Source: Blautia sp. MSJ-19
GTDB taxonomy: Bacteria > Bacillota > Clostridia > Lachnospirales > Lachnospiraceae
Length of the DNA stretch: 37,632 nt
Direction of reading: 5' to 3'
Assembly (NCBI RefSeq): GCF_018918125.1
Contig: NZ_JAHLQA010000014.1
Location: 1-37,632, forward strand
A model generated the notes under the pieces. The model was given only the letters and a program-made list of their open reading frames with translations. It was not told the origin of the DNA and ran no database searches. Position numbers and translations under genes: made by a program. This document shows positions 1 through 7,738 of this stretch, piece after piece (the stretch's first letter is position 1; every line of letters begins with the position of its first letter).

Positions 1-81
1 ATTTACGTAACTGGCAGGTCACGTTTTTATTATACACATTAGGAGTTAAAATAACTGAATACATCGCTAAAGCTTCTATAG

Positions 82-106
82 AACCACGCGACTATCGCGT
101 GGTTTT
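82..106 (+). terminator. Rho-independent terminator of a gene left of the window
   Basis: A perfect 9-bp stem (82-90 with 96-104, loop ACTAT) is followed by a short T-rich tail on the plus strand. It lies 3' of whatever plus-strand gene precedes the window. Bases 1-81 hold nothing else I can identify. Confidence 0.6.
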
Positions 107-112
107 CCTTAT

Positions 113-146
113 ACAAAAAAGCAGAGCTGCTGGCAAGCAGCTCCGC
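113..146 (-). terminator. Rho-independent terminator of the BMP-family gene
   Basis: Read on the minus strand, an 11-bp stem with one G-T pair (146-136 with 131-121, loop TGCC) is followed by a T6 run. It lies 12 bases past the stop of the solute-binding protein gene, so the unit appears to end here and no transporter subunit follows it in this window. Confidence 0.85.
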
Positions 147-158
147 CTGTTCCAAATC

Positions 159-1352
159 TTATTCTGTAATAGATGTGATTCCATCGATTGCGATATCAAA
201 TGCCGGTGCAGAACCGAATTCGGATTCATGGAAGTATCCGTCAGAAATGTATTCTGTGTCGCTGCCATCTTTCTTATAAGTAGTAAGTTCTTCTCCATCT
301 ACTGTGAATGTAGAAGTATCAAATACATGAAGAGATCCATCTGCAAGTGCATCTTCAACTTCTTTTACTTTCTCGTCTGTTCCTTCTGCTACAACATTTT
401 CGTTGAGTGGTGTGATCTTGTCTGCACCATCGGAGAAACCTTTGCACCAGTCAGTGTCGATTGCTGTGCCATCAAGCATGCACTGTACTGCATATGTGTA
501 ATATACACCCCAGTCCATGGATGCGGAAGTAAGTGCTGTGTTCGGAGCTACAGATGTCATGTCGATGTTGTATCCAACGCAAGGAACGCCTGCTGCTTCA
601 CATGCTGTCGGAGCACCTGTTGTATCTGCATGCTGGCTGATCAGGACACATCCGTCAGAAATCAGGGCATCTGCACATTCTTTCTCAAGGTCGAAGCTTG
701 CCCAGCTGTTTGTGTACTTCACTTCCATTGTTACGGACGGGCATACACTCTTAGCTCCAAGATAGAAAGAAGTATATCCGGAAATAACCTCTGCATACGG
801 GAATGCACCAACATATCCCATCTTAGCTGTATCTTCTGTAATAGTGCCGTCTTCGATCATCTGGTTCAGTTTCAGACCTGCTACCACACCGGATACATAA
901 CGTGCTTCATAGATATTTGTGAAGTAGTTGTGCATGTTGGAAAGTCCGCTTGATGCTGCCTGTGTTCCGGTTGCATGACAGAACTGAACATCCGGATATT
1001 CTCCTGCTGCTTCAAGAATATAAGTTTCATGTCCAAAGCTGTTTGCGAAGATGATCTGACATCCCTGGTCTGCAAGGTCTGCTGCTGCATCGTAGCATCC
1101 TTCGTCTTCACCGATCAGGGTTTTCTCAATAACCTGAGAATCATCCAGTCCGAGATTTTCTACCATTTCATCGATGCCGGCCATATGAGCTGCTGTATAA
1201 CCTTCGTTCTCATCACCGATATAGATTGCGCCGATCTTGATATCTTCCTTTGCAATTCCTGCACCACTTTCGCTGTCATCACTTGCGTATACTGGTGCTG
1301 TCATAGAAACTGCCATTGCTGCTGCAAGTCCGATTGCCAATGCTTTTTTCAT
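159..1352 (-). CDS. BMP family (PnrA-like) ABC transporter solute-binding protein
   Basis: Secreted solute-binding protein of the basic membrane protein family, whose characterised members mostly bind nucleosides for an ABC importer. The 397-aa product starts with a signal peptide (Lys-Lys, hydrophobic stretch to about residue 22, then PVYA before an acidic SDDSES segment). There is no lipobox cysteine, so it may be released or held by partners. The body has the expected pattern: IKIGAIYIGDENEGYT at the N-terminus, a MAGIDEM helix, and a mid-protein block reading VAGLKLNQMI. I chose the inner ATG because GGAGGAAAGAAG sits just before it and the signal peptide begins there; an ATG 15 bases upstream is possible. 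It is monocistronic here, with its own promoter, a structured leader and a terminator, so its permease and ATPase must be encoded elsewhere. The substrate is not readable from the sequence. Confidence 0.85.
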   Translation of the reverse strand: MKKALAIGLAAAMAVSMTAPVYASDDSESGAGIAKEDIKIGAIYIGDENEGYTAAHMAGIDEMVENLGLDDSQVIEKTLIGEDEGCYDAAADLADQGCQIIFANSFGHETYILEAAGEYPDVQFCHATGTQAASSGLSNMHNYFTNIYEARYVSGVVAGLKLNQMIEDGTITEDTAKMGYVGAFPYAEVISGYTSFYLGAKSVCPSVTMEVKYTNSWASFDLEKECADALISDGCVLISQHADTTGAPTACEAAGVPCVGYNIDMTSVAPNTALTSASMDWGVYYTYAVQCMLDGTAIDTDWCKGFSDGADKITPLNENVVAEGTDEKVKEVEDALADGSLHVFDTSTFTVDGEELTTYKKDGSDTEYISDGYFHESEFGSAPAFDIAIDGITSITE

Positions 1353-1399
1353 TCTTCTTTCCTCCATTTTCTTCTCCTCTGCCTACAGTTCGCCGAACA

Positions 1400-1448
1400 A
1401 AAGAGGCACAACAGTTACTGTTCATAGCAACTTCTGTTACGCCTCTTT
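1400..1448 (-). promoter_or_regulatory. Structured 5' leader of the BMP-family gene
   Basis: On the minus strand the transcript from the 1461-1489 promoter would begin with an 8-bp stem (1448-1441 with 1407-1400) enclosing a second stem, AACAG with CTGTT, separated by a GT/GT internal loop. A small GTTC-GGC-GAAC hairpin follows near 1390-1400. The leader is about 100 nt. I could not match it to a known riboswitch: the conserved core of the purine class is absent. Confidence 0.45.
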
Positions 1449-1460
1449 GCAAGTGCTTTT

Positions 1461-1489
1461 ACTATACATTCCGATTTATAAATTGTCAA
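1461..1489 (-). promoter_or_regulatory. Sigma-A promoter of the BMP-family gene
   Basis: On the minus strand: consensus -35 TTGACA (1489-1484), 17-bp spacer, -10 TATAGT (1466-1461). It lies about 110 bases upstream of the start codon. Confidence 0.8.
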
Positions 1490-1689
1490 TAAATTCAGGC
1501 AAAAACATATTATTTATTTGACACCCTAATTTTTTTTGTATTTAATCCGTACTATTTTTGTTTAATGCTAAATCTTTTTGTATATTAAAATAAGAAATGA
1601 TTCGTCTCTTTTCAACTTCTTCTCAATTACTTTTGTTTTTAAGCTTTTCTGTTTTCTTTTCATAAACTCATATTTCCCTGTATTACTTG
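1490..1689. other. AT-rich intergenic segment between divergent promoters
   Basis: About 200 bases rich in T-tracts and A-tracts between the promoter of the BMP-family gene and that of the ABC importer. I see no open reading frame, strong hairpin or repeat. It may hold binding sites I cannot recognise. Confidence 0.5.
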
Positions 1690-1718
1690 TTGACTTTTTC
1701 ACGTTAAAGCATTATACT
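1690..1718 (+). promoter_or_regulatory. Sigma-A promoter of the TrpXYZ-type importer operon
   Basis: -35 TTGACT (1690-1695), 17-bp spacer, -10 TATACT (1713-1718). Transcription would start near 1725. The roughly 50-nt leader contains a 6-bp hairpin, GATTCA with TGAATC (1734-1750). The leader is too short for a T-box or a known amino-acid riboswitch. Confidence 0.8.
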
Positions 1719-1773
1719 TTAGGAAGTTAATTCGATTCAGAACGTGAATCAACAAAACAGGAGGATTCAGAAT

Positions 1774-2826
1774 ATGAAAAAGCAGATTTTAGCAGGCGTT
1801 CTGTCTGCAACAATGGTAGTTGGCATGAGTGGCGTCAGCGTATTTGCAGCAGATAATGCAGATGATAAAACCTACAACATCGGTATCTGCCAGCTCGTAC
1901 AGCACGAAGCACTTGACGCAGCAACACAGGGATTCAAAGATGCCATCACAGCAGAACTTGGTGACAAAGTAACATTTGACGAACAGAACGCACAGGGTGA
2001 TTCAAACACCTGCTCCACAATCGTTACAGATTTTGTTTCTGATAATGTAGACCTGATTCTTGCAAACGCAACTCCGGCTCTTCAGGCAGCTGCAGCCGGT
2101 ACAGCAGACATCCCGATTCTTGGTACTGCCGTTACCGAATATGGTGTTGCTCTTGACCTCGATGATTTTGACGGAACTGTCGGAACCAACATTTCCGGTA
2201 CATCTGATCTTGCTCCACTGGATCAGCAGGCAGCAATGCTCAACGAACTGTTCCCGGATGCAAAGAACGTCGGACTTGTTTACTGCTCCGCAGAAGCAAA
2301 CTCCCAGTATCAGGTAGATACTGTTAAAGCAGCCCTTGAAGAATTAGGATATACCTGTGAATACTACGCATTCTCAGATTCCAACGACCTTTCTTCTGTA
2401 GCTACTACAGCTGCTTCAGAAAGTGATGTAATCTATGTGCCAACAGACAACACAGTTGCTTCCAACACAGAAATTCTCAAGAACATCTGCCTTCCGGAGA
2501 AAGTTCCGGTAATCGCCGGTGAAGAAGGTATCTGCCAGGGATGCGGTGTTGCTACTCTTTCCATCAGCTACTATGATCTTGGTGTCGCTACAGGTAAAAT
2601 GGCTCTGAAGATTCTCGTTGACGGCGAGGACGTTTCCACAATGCCAATCGAGTACGCTCCACAGTTCACAAAGGAATACAATCCTGAAATCTGCGAAGAA
2701 CTCGGAATCGAAGTTCCGGATGACTATGTAGCAATCGGTGCTGACGCTGAAGAAGAATCTTCTGACGATGCGGACGCAGAGAGCACAGACGATGCAGCAG
2801 AAGAAACAACTGAAGAAGCTGAATAA
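1774..2826 (+). CDS. ABC transporter substrate-binding protein, TrpX-like (COG2984 type)
   Basis: Extracytoplasmic receptor of an ABC importer. The 350-aa product has a signal peptide (MKKQILAGVL to about VFA-AD) followed by the periplasmic-binding fold of the ABC_sub_bind family: YNIGICQLVQHEALDAA at the start of the fold, then DLILANATPALQAA, a hinge region with GLVYCSAEANS, and VIYVPTDN. Relatives in streptococci (TrpX) serve tryptophan uptake, but the family is broad and the ligand is not proven here. The start is the ATG after AGGAGG (1759-1764); the in-frame GTG at 1744 lacks a ribosome site. The last ~30 residues are a low-complexity Glu/Asp/Ser/Thr tail (EESSDDADAE and onward), not needed for the fold. 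It heads an operon with the permease and ATPase; an 18-bp hairpin separates it from them, a layout that often leaves the receptor more abundant than the membrane subunits. Confidence 0.85.
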   Translation: MKKQILAGVLSATMVVGMSGVSVFAADNADDKTYNIGICQLVQHEALDAATQGFKDAITAELGDKVTFDEQNAQGDSNTCSTIVTDFVSDNVDLILANATPALQAAAAGTADIPILGTAVTEYGVALDLDDFDGTVGTNISGTSDLAPLDQQAAMLNELFPDAKNVGLVYCSAEANSQYQVDTVKAALEELGYTCEYYAFSDSNDLSSVATTAASESDVIYVPTDNTVASNTEILKNICLPEKVPVIAGEEGICQGCGVATLSISYYDLGVATGKMALKILVDGEDVSTMPIEYAPQFTKEYNPEICEELGIEVPDDYVAIGADAEEESSDDADAESTDDAAEETTEEAE

Positions 2827-2850
2827 TTCTGATAAATAAAAACAAATCTA

Positions 2851-2891
2851 CACGGACAGCGGGAGAGGAATATCCTTTCTCGCTTTCTGTG
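2851..2891 (+). promoter_or_regulatory. Intercistronic hairpin after the substrate-binding gene
   Basis: An 18-bp stem with several G-T pairs and one clear mismatch (2851-2868 with 2874-2891, loop AATAT) sits between the receptor gene and the permease. It has no T-tract, so it is more likely an mRNA-stabilising or processing structure than a full terminator. Confidence 0.6.
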
Positions 2892-2912
2892 TCATCAGGA
2901 GGAACTGAAAAA

Positions 2913-3833
2913 ATGAACATTATGAGCTTAATCAATGCACTTCCGGGTGCCGCTGCACAGGGCCTGATCTGGGGAATCATGGCAATTGGTGTCTATCTCA
3001 CTTTCAGAATTCTGGATGTAGCCGATCTGACTGTTGACGGTACCATGTGTACCGGCGGTGCAGTCTGCGTTATGATGCTGATGAGCGGTCACAATATCTG
3101 GGTATCTATGCTCGCCGCTACCGGAGCAGGAATGCTTGCAGGTCTTGCAACCGGTATCTTCCATACTTTCATGGGAATCCCGGCAATCCTCGCCGGAATC
3201 CTGACACAGCTTGGTCTCTATTCTGCCAACCTTAAGATCATGGGCAAAGCAAACCAGGCAGTCAATGGAAACAAATATAACCTTCTTGTTTCCCTTCGAA
3301 ACGTCAAAAATGTTCCAATTTATCAGAATACGATTCTGATCGTTGCAATCTTTATCGTTGTTCTGATTGCAATCCTGTACTGGTTCTTTGGTACAGAACT
3401 CGGATGTGCTCTCCGTGCTACCGGATGCAACCCGAATATGTCCCGTGCGCAGGGTATCAACACAGACGTATGTAAAGTTCTCGGACTTATGCTCTCCAAT
3501 GGACTGGTTGCTCTTTCCAGTGCACTTCTTGCACAATATCAGGGATTCGCCGATGTCAATATGGGACGTGGAGCCATCGTTATCGGACTTGCTGCAGTTA
3601 TTATCGGAGAGGCAATCTTCGGAAAACTTTTCCGCAACTTTGCTCTTCGTCTTCTGAGTGTTGCATTTGGTTCTATCCTCTACTATCTGGTACTCCAGAC
3701 TGTTATCTGGCTCGGAATCGACACAGACCTTCTGAAGATGCTGTCTGCACTTGTTGTAGCCATCTTCCTCGCTGTACCGTACTGGAAAACAAAATATTTC
3801 TCAAAACCTACGAAACGTGGAGGTAACAACTGA
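2913..3833 (+). CDS. ABC transporter permease, TrpY-like (COG4120 type)
   Basis: Integral membrane subunit of the importer. The 306-aa protein is almost wholly hydrophobic, with about eight or nine predicted membrane spans and the permease pattern of the branched-chain/BPD_transp_2 superfamily: GLIWGIMAIGVYLTFRILDV near the N-terminus, DLTVDGTMCTGGA, and a conserved segment around LGCALRATGCNPNMSRAQGI (the cytoplasmic coupling region). The ATG at 2913 follows AGGAGGAACTGAAAAA; an upstream in-frame start has no ribosome site. Its stop overlaps the next gene's ATG by one base (TGATG), so translation of the two membrane-complex subunits is probably coupled. Confidence 0.88.
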   Translation: MNIMSLINALPGAAAQGLIWGIMAIGVYLTFRILDVADLTVDGTMCTGGAVCVMMLMSGHNIWVSMLAATGAGMLAGLATGIFHTFMGIPAILAGILTQLGLYSANLKIMGKANQAVNGNKYNLLVSLRNVKNVPIYQNTILIVAIFIVVLIAILYWFFGTELGCALRATGCNPNMSRAQGINTDVCKVLGLMLSNGLVALSSALLAQYQGFADVNMGRGAIVIGLAAVIIGEAIFGKLFRNFALRLLSVAFGSILYYLVLQTVIWLGIDTDLLKMLSALVVAIFLAVPYWKTKYFSKPTKRGGNN

Positions 3834-4627
3834 TGCTTGAGCTGAAAAACATTTATAAAACTTTTAACCCTGGAACAATTAATGAAAAAGTGGCTCTGAA
3901 CGGACTGAACCTCACACTGAATGAAGGTGATTTTGTTACAGTTATCGGTGGAAACGGTGCCGGTAAATCAACTATGCTGAATGCAGTTGCCGGTACCTGG
4001 CAGGTTGATGAAGGTCAGATCATCATTGACGGTGTTGATGTCACGAAATTATCAGAGCATAAAAGAGCCGCTTACCTGGGTCGTGTCTTCCAGGATCCGA
4101 TGACAGGAACGGCTGCTACAATGGGAATCGAAGAAAACCTTGCTCTTGCGAAACGTCGTGGAAAACTTCGTCTGCTGAAATCCGGTATTACAAAAGCAGA
4201 ACGTGAAGAATACAAAGAATTACTTAAGATTCTTGGTCTGGGACTTGAGGATCGTCTTACTTCCAAAGTCGGACTTCTTTCCGGTGGACAGCGTCAGGCT
4301 CTGACACTTCTGATGGCTACCCTTCAGAAACCAAAGCTGCTGCTTCTGGACGAGCATACAGCTGCCCTTGACCCGAAGACAGCTGCAAAAGTACTTGAGA
4401 TCACGGAGATGATCGTAAACCGAGATCATCTGACTACAATGATGATCACACATAATATGCATGATGCGATCACACATGGAAATCGTCTGATCATGATGAT
4501 GGAAGGCAAGATCATTCTGGATATTCAGGGTGAGGAAAAGAAGAAACTGACGGTAAGAAATCTGCTGGATCAGTTTGAGAAAGCAAGCGGACAGGAATTC
4601 AGTAATGATTCTGCTCTGCTGAGCTAA
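3833..4627 (+). CDS. ABC transporter ATP-binding protein, TrpZ-like (COG1101 type)
   Basis: Cytoplasmic ATPase powering the importer. The 264-aa product has Walker A GGNGAGKST (residues 39-47), a Q-loop region at RVFQDPMTG, the ABC signature LSGGQRQ, Walker B LLLLDEHTAALD and the switch histidine in MMITHNMHDA. The residue after the catalytic Asp-Glu is His rather than the usual Pro. Length is normal for a single-domain ATPase. The start codon overlaps the permease stop by one base and is preceded by GGAGGTAACAACTG. No terminator follows directly; the repeat island starts about 35 bases downstream and its palindromes could end the transcript. Confidence 0.92.
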   Translation: MLELKNIYKTFNPGTINEKVALNGLNLTLNEGDFVTVIGGNGAGKSTMLNAVAGTWQVDEGQIIIDGVDVTKLSEHKRAAYLGRVFQDPMTGTAATMGIEENLALAKRRGKLRLLKSGITKAEREEYKELLKILGLGLEDRLTSKVGLLSGGQRQALTLLMATLQKPKLLLLDEHTAALDPKTAAKVLEITEMIVNRDHLTTMMITHNMHDAITHGNRLIMMMEGKIILDIQGEEKKKLTVRNLLDQFEKASGQEFSNDSALLS

Positions 4628-4663
4628 TGGGGAATAAATAAGTTCTTCTTTTACGCACATATT

Positions 4664-4724
4664 AAAAGATATGGTTGCAATATTTACGCAATCATGAAAA
4701 GATATGGTTGCAATATTTACGCAA
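4664..4724 (+). repeat. 33-nt tandem direct repeat (two full units, partial flanking units)
   Basis: Two identical 28-nt blocks (4664-4691 and 4697-4724), each starting AAAAGATATGGTTGCAATAT and ending TTTACGCAA, are separated by 5 nt, giving a 33-nt period. A partial unit (TTTACGCA, from 4650) precedes and another (AAAAGATAT, from 4730) follows and merges into the arm of the adjacent palindrome. No coding sense is apparent in either direction. Confidence 0.9.
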
Positions 4725-4927
4725 CTTACAAAAGATATATGATTTTTCAACGGCTTCATCATCCGGAAGTGCTAAGGAATAACCCGTGTGCTAAATACAT
4801 TCATAAAAATCACAAACTCGCTAACGCTCAAACAGTGTGATTTTTATGAATAACACACCCGGAACATTCCTAAGAACTTCCAGGATTCTTGCAGATGTTG
4901 AATAAATCATATATCTTTTTTCGTTGC
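4721..4927. repeat. ~207-nt imperfect palindrome, element copy 1
   Basis: The two halves pair over most of their length. The outer arms match (GCAAC, AAAAGATATATGATTT and TTCAAC at 4721-4754 recur as the reverse complement near 4893-4927). The middle arm GGAAGTGCTAAGGAAT (4765-4780) pairs with 4866-4881 with two mismatches. The inner 16-bp stem 4799-4814 with 4836-4851 is perfect. The 21-nt apical loop is 4815-4835. The loop and the GGAAGTGCTAAG end recur, inverted, in the second palindrome at 5308-5511. There is no open reading frame with a ribosome site inside. Confidence 0.9.
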
Positions 4928-5073
4928 TGAGAGTTGAAGAAGCCAGACTTTATATTTGCTGTAAGTTGAAAATATTTAATTCCGCTAATTTGGAATCCGT
5001 ATATCTTTTTAATCTGCTTTATTGAGAATGCTTTATTATCTTTTCTATTGATTTAAATAAAAGACTTTCTTTT

Positions 5074-5135
5074 GTCCAGGACGATGGGGATTCCTATAAA
5101 ACAGCCAATAAAGTAAAAAAGGGCTGCAGATTCTC
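5074..5135 (+). repeat. 62-nt direct repeat, copy A
   Basis: Copy A and copy B (5260-5322) differ at about seven positions plus one extra A. The shared core includes GGACGATGGGGATT, CTATAAAACAG and AAAGTAAAAAA then GGGCTG. Both can be read in one frame as DDGD-S/C-YKT-A/D-N-K-VKKG, but neither copy has a ribosome site and the frames close quickly, so this may be a coding relic or simply a repeat. Confidence 0.85.
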
Positions 5136-5259
5136 GGGATTTGAATGGAAGTACCAAGAACGCTGAATATGTGCAGGTGCAATGTGCGTCCAATTTCAGG
5201 AACATCTGCAATCGTCGTCCACTACCATCCCCTCCCCCACACGCACTACTAATAGCGCT

Positions 5260-5322
5260 GTCCGGGACGATGGGGATTGCTATAAAACAGACAACAAAGT
5301 AAAAAAAGGGCTGTGGATGCTC
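5260..5322 (+). repeat. 62-nt direct repeat, copy B
   Basis: Second copy of the block at 5074-5135, starting 186 bases after it. Its last 15 bases form the outermost left arm of the second palindrome, so this repeat and the palindromic element are physically joined here. Between the copies (5136-5259) I see no gene; a GGAAGTACCAAGAAC segment near 5148 resembles a degenerate palindrome end. Confidence 0.85.
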
Positions 5323-5511
5323 TGCGCTATGACGTCTCTGCATGTGTCTGTCGAAGTACTTAGGACATAGGTTTTTGCGTTAATGCAGAAAATGACACTG
5401 TCTGAGCGACAGCGAGTTTGTCATTTTCTGTATTGGTTTTAGCAAAGTTCTATGTTCTTAGCACTTCCAGGCACATGCAGCTTAGTCATAGGCAGAGTCA
5501 TCCATCACCCC
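5308..5511. repeat. ~204-nt imperfect palindrome, element copy 2 (inverted relative to copy 1)
   Basis: Outer arms GGATG, CTCTGC, CTATGAC and CTGCATGTG (5315-5346) recur as reverse complement at about 5473-5503. The middle arm 5353-5370 pairs with 5450-5468 with three or four mismatches. The inner 12-bp stem 5386-5397 with 5419-5430 is perfect. The 21-nt loop (5398-5418, containing TGAGCG and AGCGAGTT) matches copy 1's loop at 18 of 21 positions when copy 1 is inverted. Stem sequences differ between copies but stay paired. It ends 26 bases from the stop of tex and could also act as a transcription end. Confidence 0.9.
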
Positions 5512-5537
5512 TTCATATCCTATTATTCCACTCTGTT

Positions 5538-7691
5538 TTATTTAATCCCCTTCATGGACAAGCTGATTCTCTTCTTCTTTAAATCCACTCCAATAACTCG
5601 TACATCCACAACATCCCCTACAGACACTGCCTCGAGTGGATGTTTGATATATCTCTCAGTCATCTCAGAAATATGCACAAGTCCATCCTGGTGTACGCCG
5701 ATATCTACAAACGCACCGAAATCAATAACATTACGTACAGTTCCCTTGAGAACCATACCTTCTTTCAGATCTTTCATATCAAGTACATCTGTACGGAGCA
5801 CCGGTTTCGGCATCTCATCACGTGGATCTCGTGCCGGTTTTTCCAGTTCTTTGACAATATCACGAAGAGTTGGCTCACCGACGCCAAGTTCTTCTGCCAG
5901 CTTCTTATAATTCTTGATCTGTTTGGAAATACCGCTCAGCTTACCGCCGGTGATATCCTCTGGTTTGTATCCAAGCTTCTCCAGAACTTTCTGTGCTGCT
6001 TCATAGCTCTCCGGATGTACGCTTGTCGCATCCAGTGGATTCTTTCCACCTGTGATACGTGCAAAACCTGCACACTGCTCAAATGCTTTCGGGCCCAGCT
6101 TCGCAACTTTGAGAAGTTCACGACGACTTTCAAATCTGCCGTTTTCTTCACGATAAGCCACAATATTCTTCGCGATCACCTTACTGATACCGGAAATATA
6201 TTCCAGAAGGGATGCAGATGCAGTATTCAGATCCACACCAACCTTGTTTACGCAGTCCTCTACAACACCATTTAAAGCTTCTCCAAGCTTTTTCTGGTTC
6301 ATATCATGCTGGTACTGACCAACACCGATAGACTGTGGAGTGATCTTAACCAGCTCTGCCAGCGGATCCTGCAGACGTCTCGCGATGGATGCGGCACTTC
6401 TCTGTCCGACGTCAAAATTCGGGAATTCCTCGGTAGCCAGTTTACTTGCAGAATACACGGATGCTCCCGCTTCATTCGTGATCACATACTGCACTTTTTC
6501 CGGAATCTCTTTCAGAAGTTCCACAATGATCTGTTCTGATTCTCTGGATGCAGTTCCGTTTCCGAGAGAGATCAGAGAAACATTGTATTTTTTGATCAGT
6601 TTCTTAAGTGTTTCTTTTGCAGCACGGATCTTTGCATCATTCGTCGGTGCTGTCGGATAGATCACAGTCGTATCCAGTACCTTTCCGGTCTCATCTACAA
6701 CTGCCAGTTTACAGCCGGTACGGAAAGCCGGGTCCCATCCAAGAACTACTTTGCCGACGATTGGCGGCTGCATCAGAAGCTGCTGAAGATTCTTTCCAAA
6801 TACATGAATTGCTCCATCCTCTGCCTTTTCTGTCAGATCACTTCTGATCTCACGTTCGATCGCCGGTGCGATCAGACGCTTATAACTGTCTTCTACTACT
6901 TCACGAAGAACCGGCTTGGTAACCGGATTATCCTTTGTGATAACCTGCTTCTGCAGCCATCCCATTGCCTCTTCTTCCGGTGCATTGATCTTCACAGTAA
7001 GGATTTTTTCTTTCTCCCCGCGGTTCAGTGCGAGCACACGGTGTCCGGCAAGCTTTTTGATCGGCTCTTCAAACTCATAATACATCTCGTAAACAGAAGT
7101 TTCTTCCGGTTTCTTTGCCGCAGACACAACGCTTCCCTTATCCATCGTCAGTTTACGAATATAGATACGATAATCTGCCTCATCAGAAATATGCTCTGCA
7201 ATAATGTCTTTTGCACCACTGATCGCATCATCTGCGGATTCCACACCTTTCTCTTCTGATACAAAAGCCTGTGCCTCTTCTTCCAATGACTTGTTCGTCA
7301 TCTGAAGCATAATGATGTTTGCCAGCGGTTCCAGCCCCTTCTCCTTCGCAATGATCGCACGAGTACGACGCTTTGGACGGAATGGACGGTAAAGATCTTC
7401 GACTACGACCAGCGTCTGTGCAGCCAGAATCTGTTTCTCCAGTTCCGCTGTCAGTTTGCCCTGTTCTTCAATGCTGCTGAGCACCTGTTTCTTCTTTTCT
7501 TCCAGATTTCGAAGATATGTCAGTCTTTCATGAAGCGTACGAAGCTGTTCATCATTTAAAGAACCTGTTGCTTCTTTACGGTATCGTGAAATAAACGGAA
7601 TCGTGCAGCCCTCATCGATCAGCTTAACTGCTGCCTCAACCTGCCACTTTTCCACATTAAGTTCCTTGGTTATCACCTGAATAATATCCAT
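5538..7691 (-). CDS. tex: Tex family RNA-binding transcription accessory protein
   Basis: Cytoplasmic nucleic-acid-binding protein of the Tex/YhgF family, implicated in transcription and RNA handling. The 717-aa product has the normal length and order: N-terminal helical region with PFISRYRKEATGSLND, a YqgF/RNase H-like core (GWDPAFRTGCKLAVVDETG, then ISLGNGTASRE), helix-hairpin-helix segments around NTASASLLEYISGISKVIA and RRELLKVAKLGPKAFEQ, and a C-terminal S1 domain (EGMVLKGTVRNVIDFGAFVD through KKRISLSMKGIK). I took the ATG at 7691, preceded by AAGGAGAACACA; the start seven codons earlier has no ribosome site. It lies 47 bases downstream of the DUF975 gene on the same strand and may be co-transcribed with it. 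Confidence 0.95.
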   Translation of the reverse strand: MDIIQVITKELNVEKWQVEAAVKLIDEGCTIPFISRYRKEATGSLNDEQLRTLHERLTYLRNLEEKKKQVLSSIEEQGKLTAELEKQILAAQTLVVVEDLYRPFRPKRRTRAIIAKEKGLEPLANIIMLQMTNKSLEEEAQAFVSEEKGVESADDAISGAKDIIAEHISDEADYRIYIRKLTMDKGSVVSAAKKPEETSVYEMYYEFEEPIKKLAGHRVLALNRGEKEKILTVKINAPEEEAMGWLQKQVITKDNPVTKPVLREVVEDSYKRLIAPAIEREIRSDLTEKAEDGAIHVFGKNLQQLLMQPPIVGKVVLGWDPAFRTGCKLAVVDETGKVLDTTVIYPTAPTNDAKIRAAKETLKKLIKKYNVSLISLGNGTASRESEQIIVELLKEIPEKVQYVITNEAGASVYSASKLATEEFPNFDVGQRSAASIARRLQDPLAELVKITPQSIGVGQYQHDMNQKKLGEALNGVVEDCVNKVGVDLNTASASLLEYISGISKVIAKNIVAYREENGRFESRRELLKVAKLGPKAFEQCAGFARITGGKNPLDATSVHPESYEAAQKVLEKLGYKPEDITGGKLSGISKQIKNYKKLAEELGVGEPTLRDIVKELEKPARDPRDEMPKPVLRTDVLDMKDLKEGMVLKGTVRNVIDFGAFVDIGVHQDGLVHISEMTERYIKHPLEAVSVGDVVDVRVIGVDLKKKRISLSMKGIK

Positions 7692-7738
7692 TGTGTTCTC
7701 CTTTTCAAACACGAGTGCCAGATATCAGACACTCTTTT

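Noticed and set aside
1380..1460. Purine riboswitch
   Set aside because: The conserved purine-riboswitch junction core is not present.
1719..1773. T-box or tryptophan-responsive leader for the TrpX-like operon
   Set aside because: The leader is only about 50 nt with one 6-bp hairpin and lacks the T-box sequence.
4220..4762. Minus-strand frame with repeated VNIATISF blocks
   Set aside because: The repetition is caused by the 33-nt DNA repeat; the frame overlaps the ATPase gene and has no ribosome site.
5053..5343. Minus-strand frame with two copies of a hydrophobic FYF...IPIV block
   Set aside because: It only reflects the 62-nt direct repeat; no ribosome site and no plausible protein architecture.
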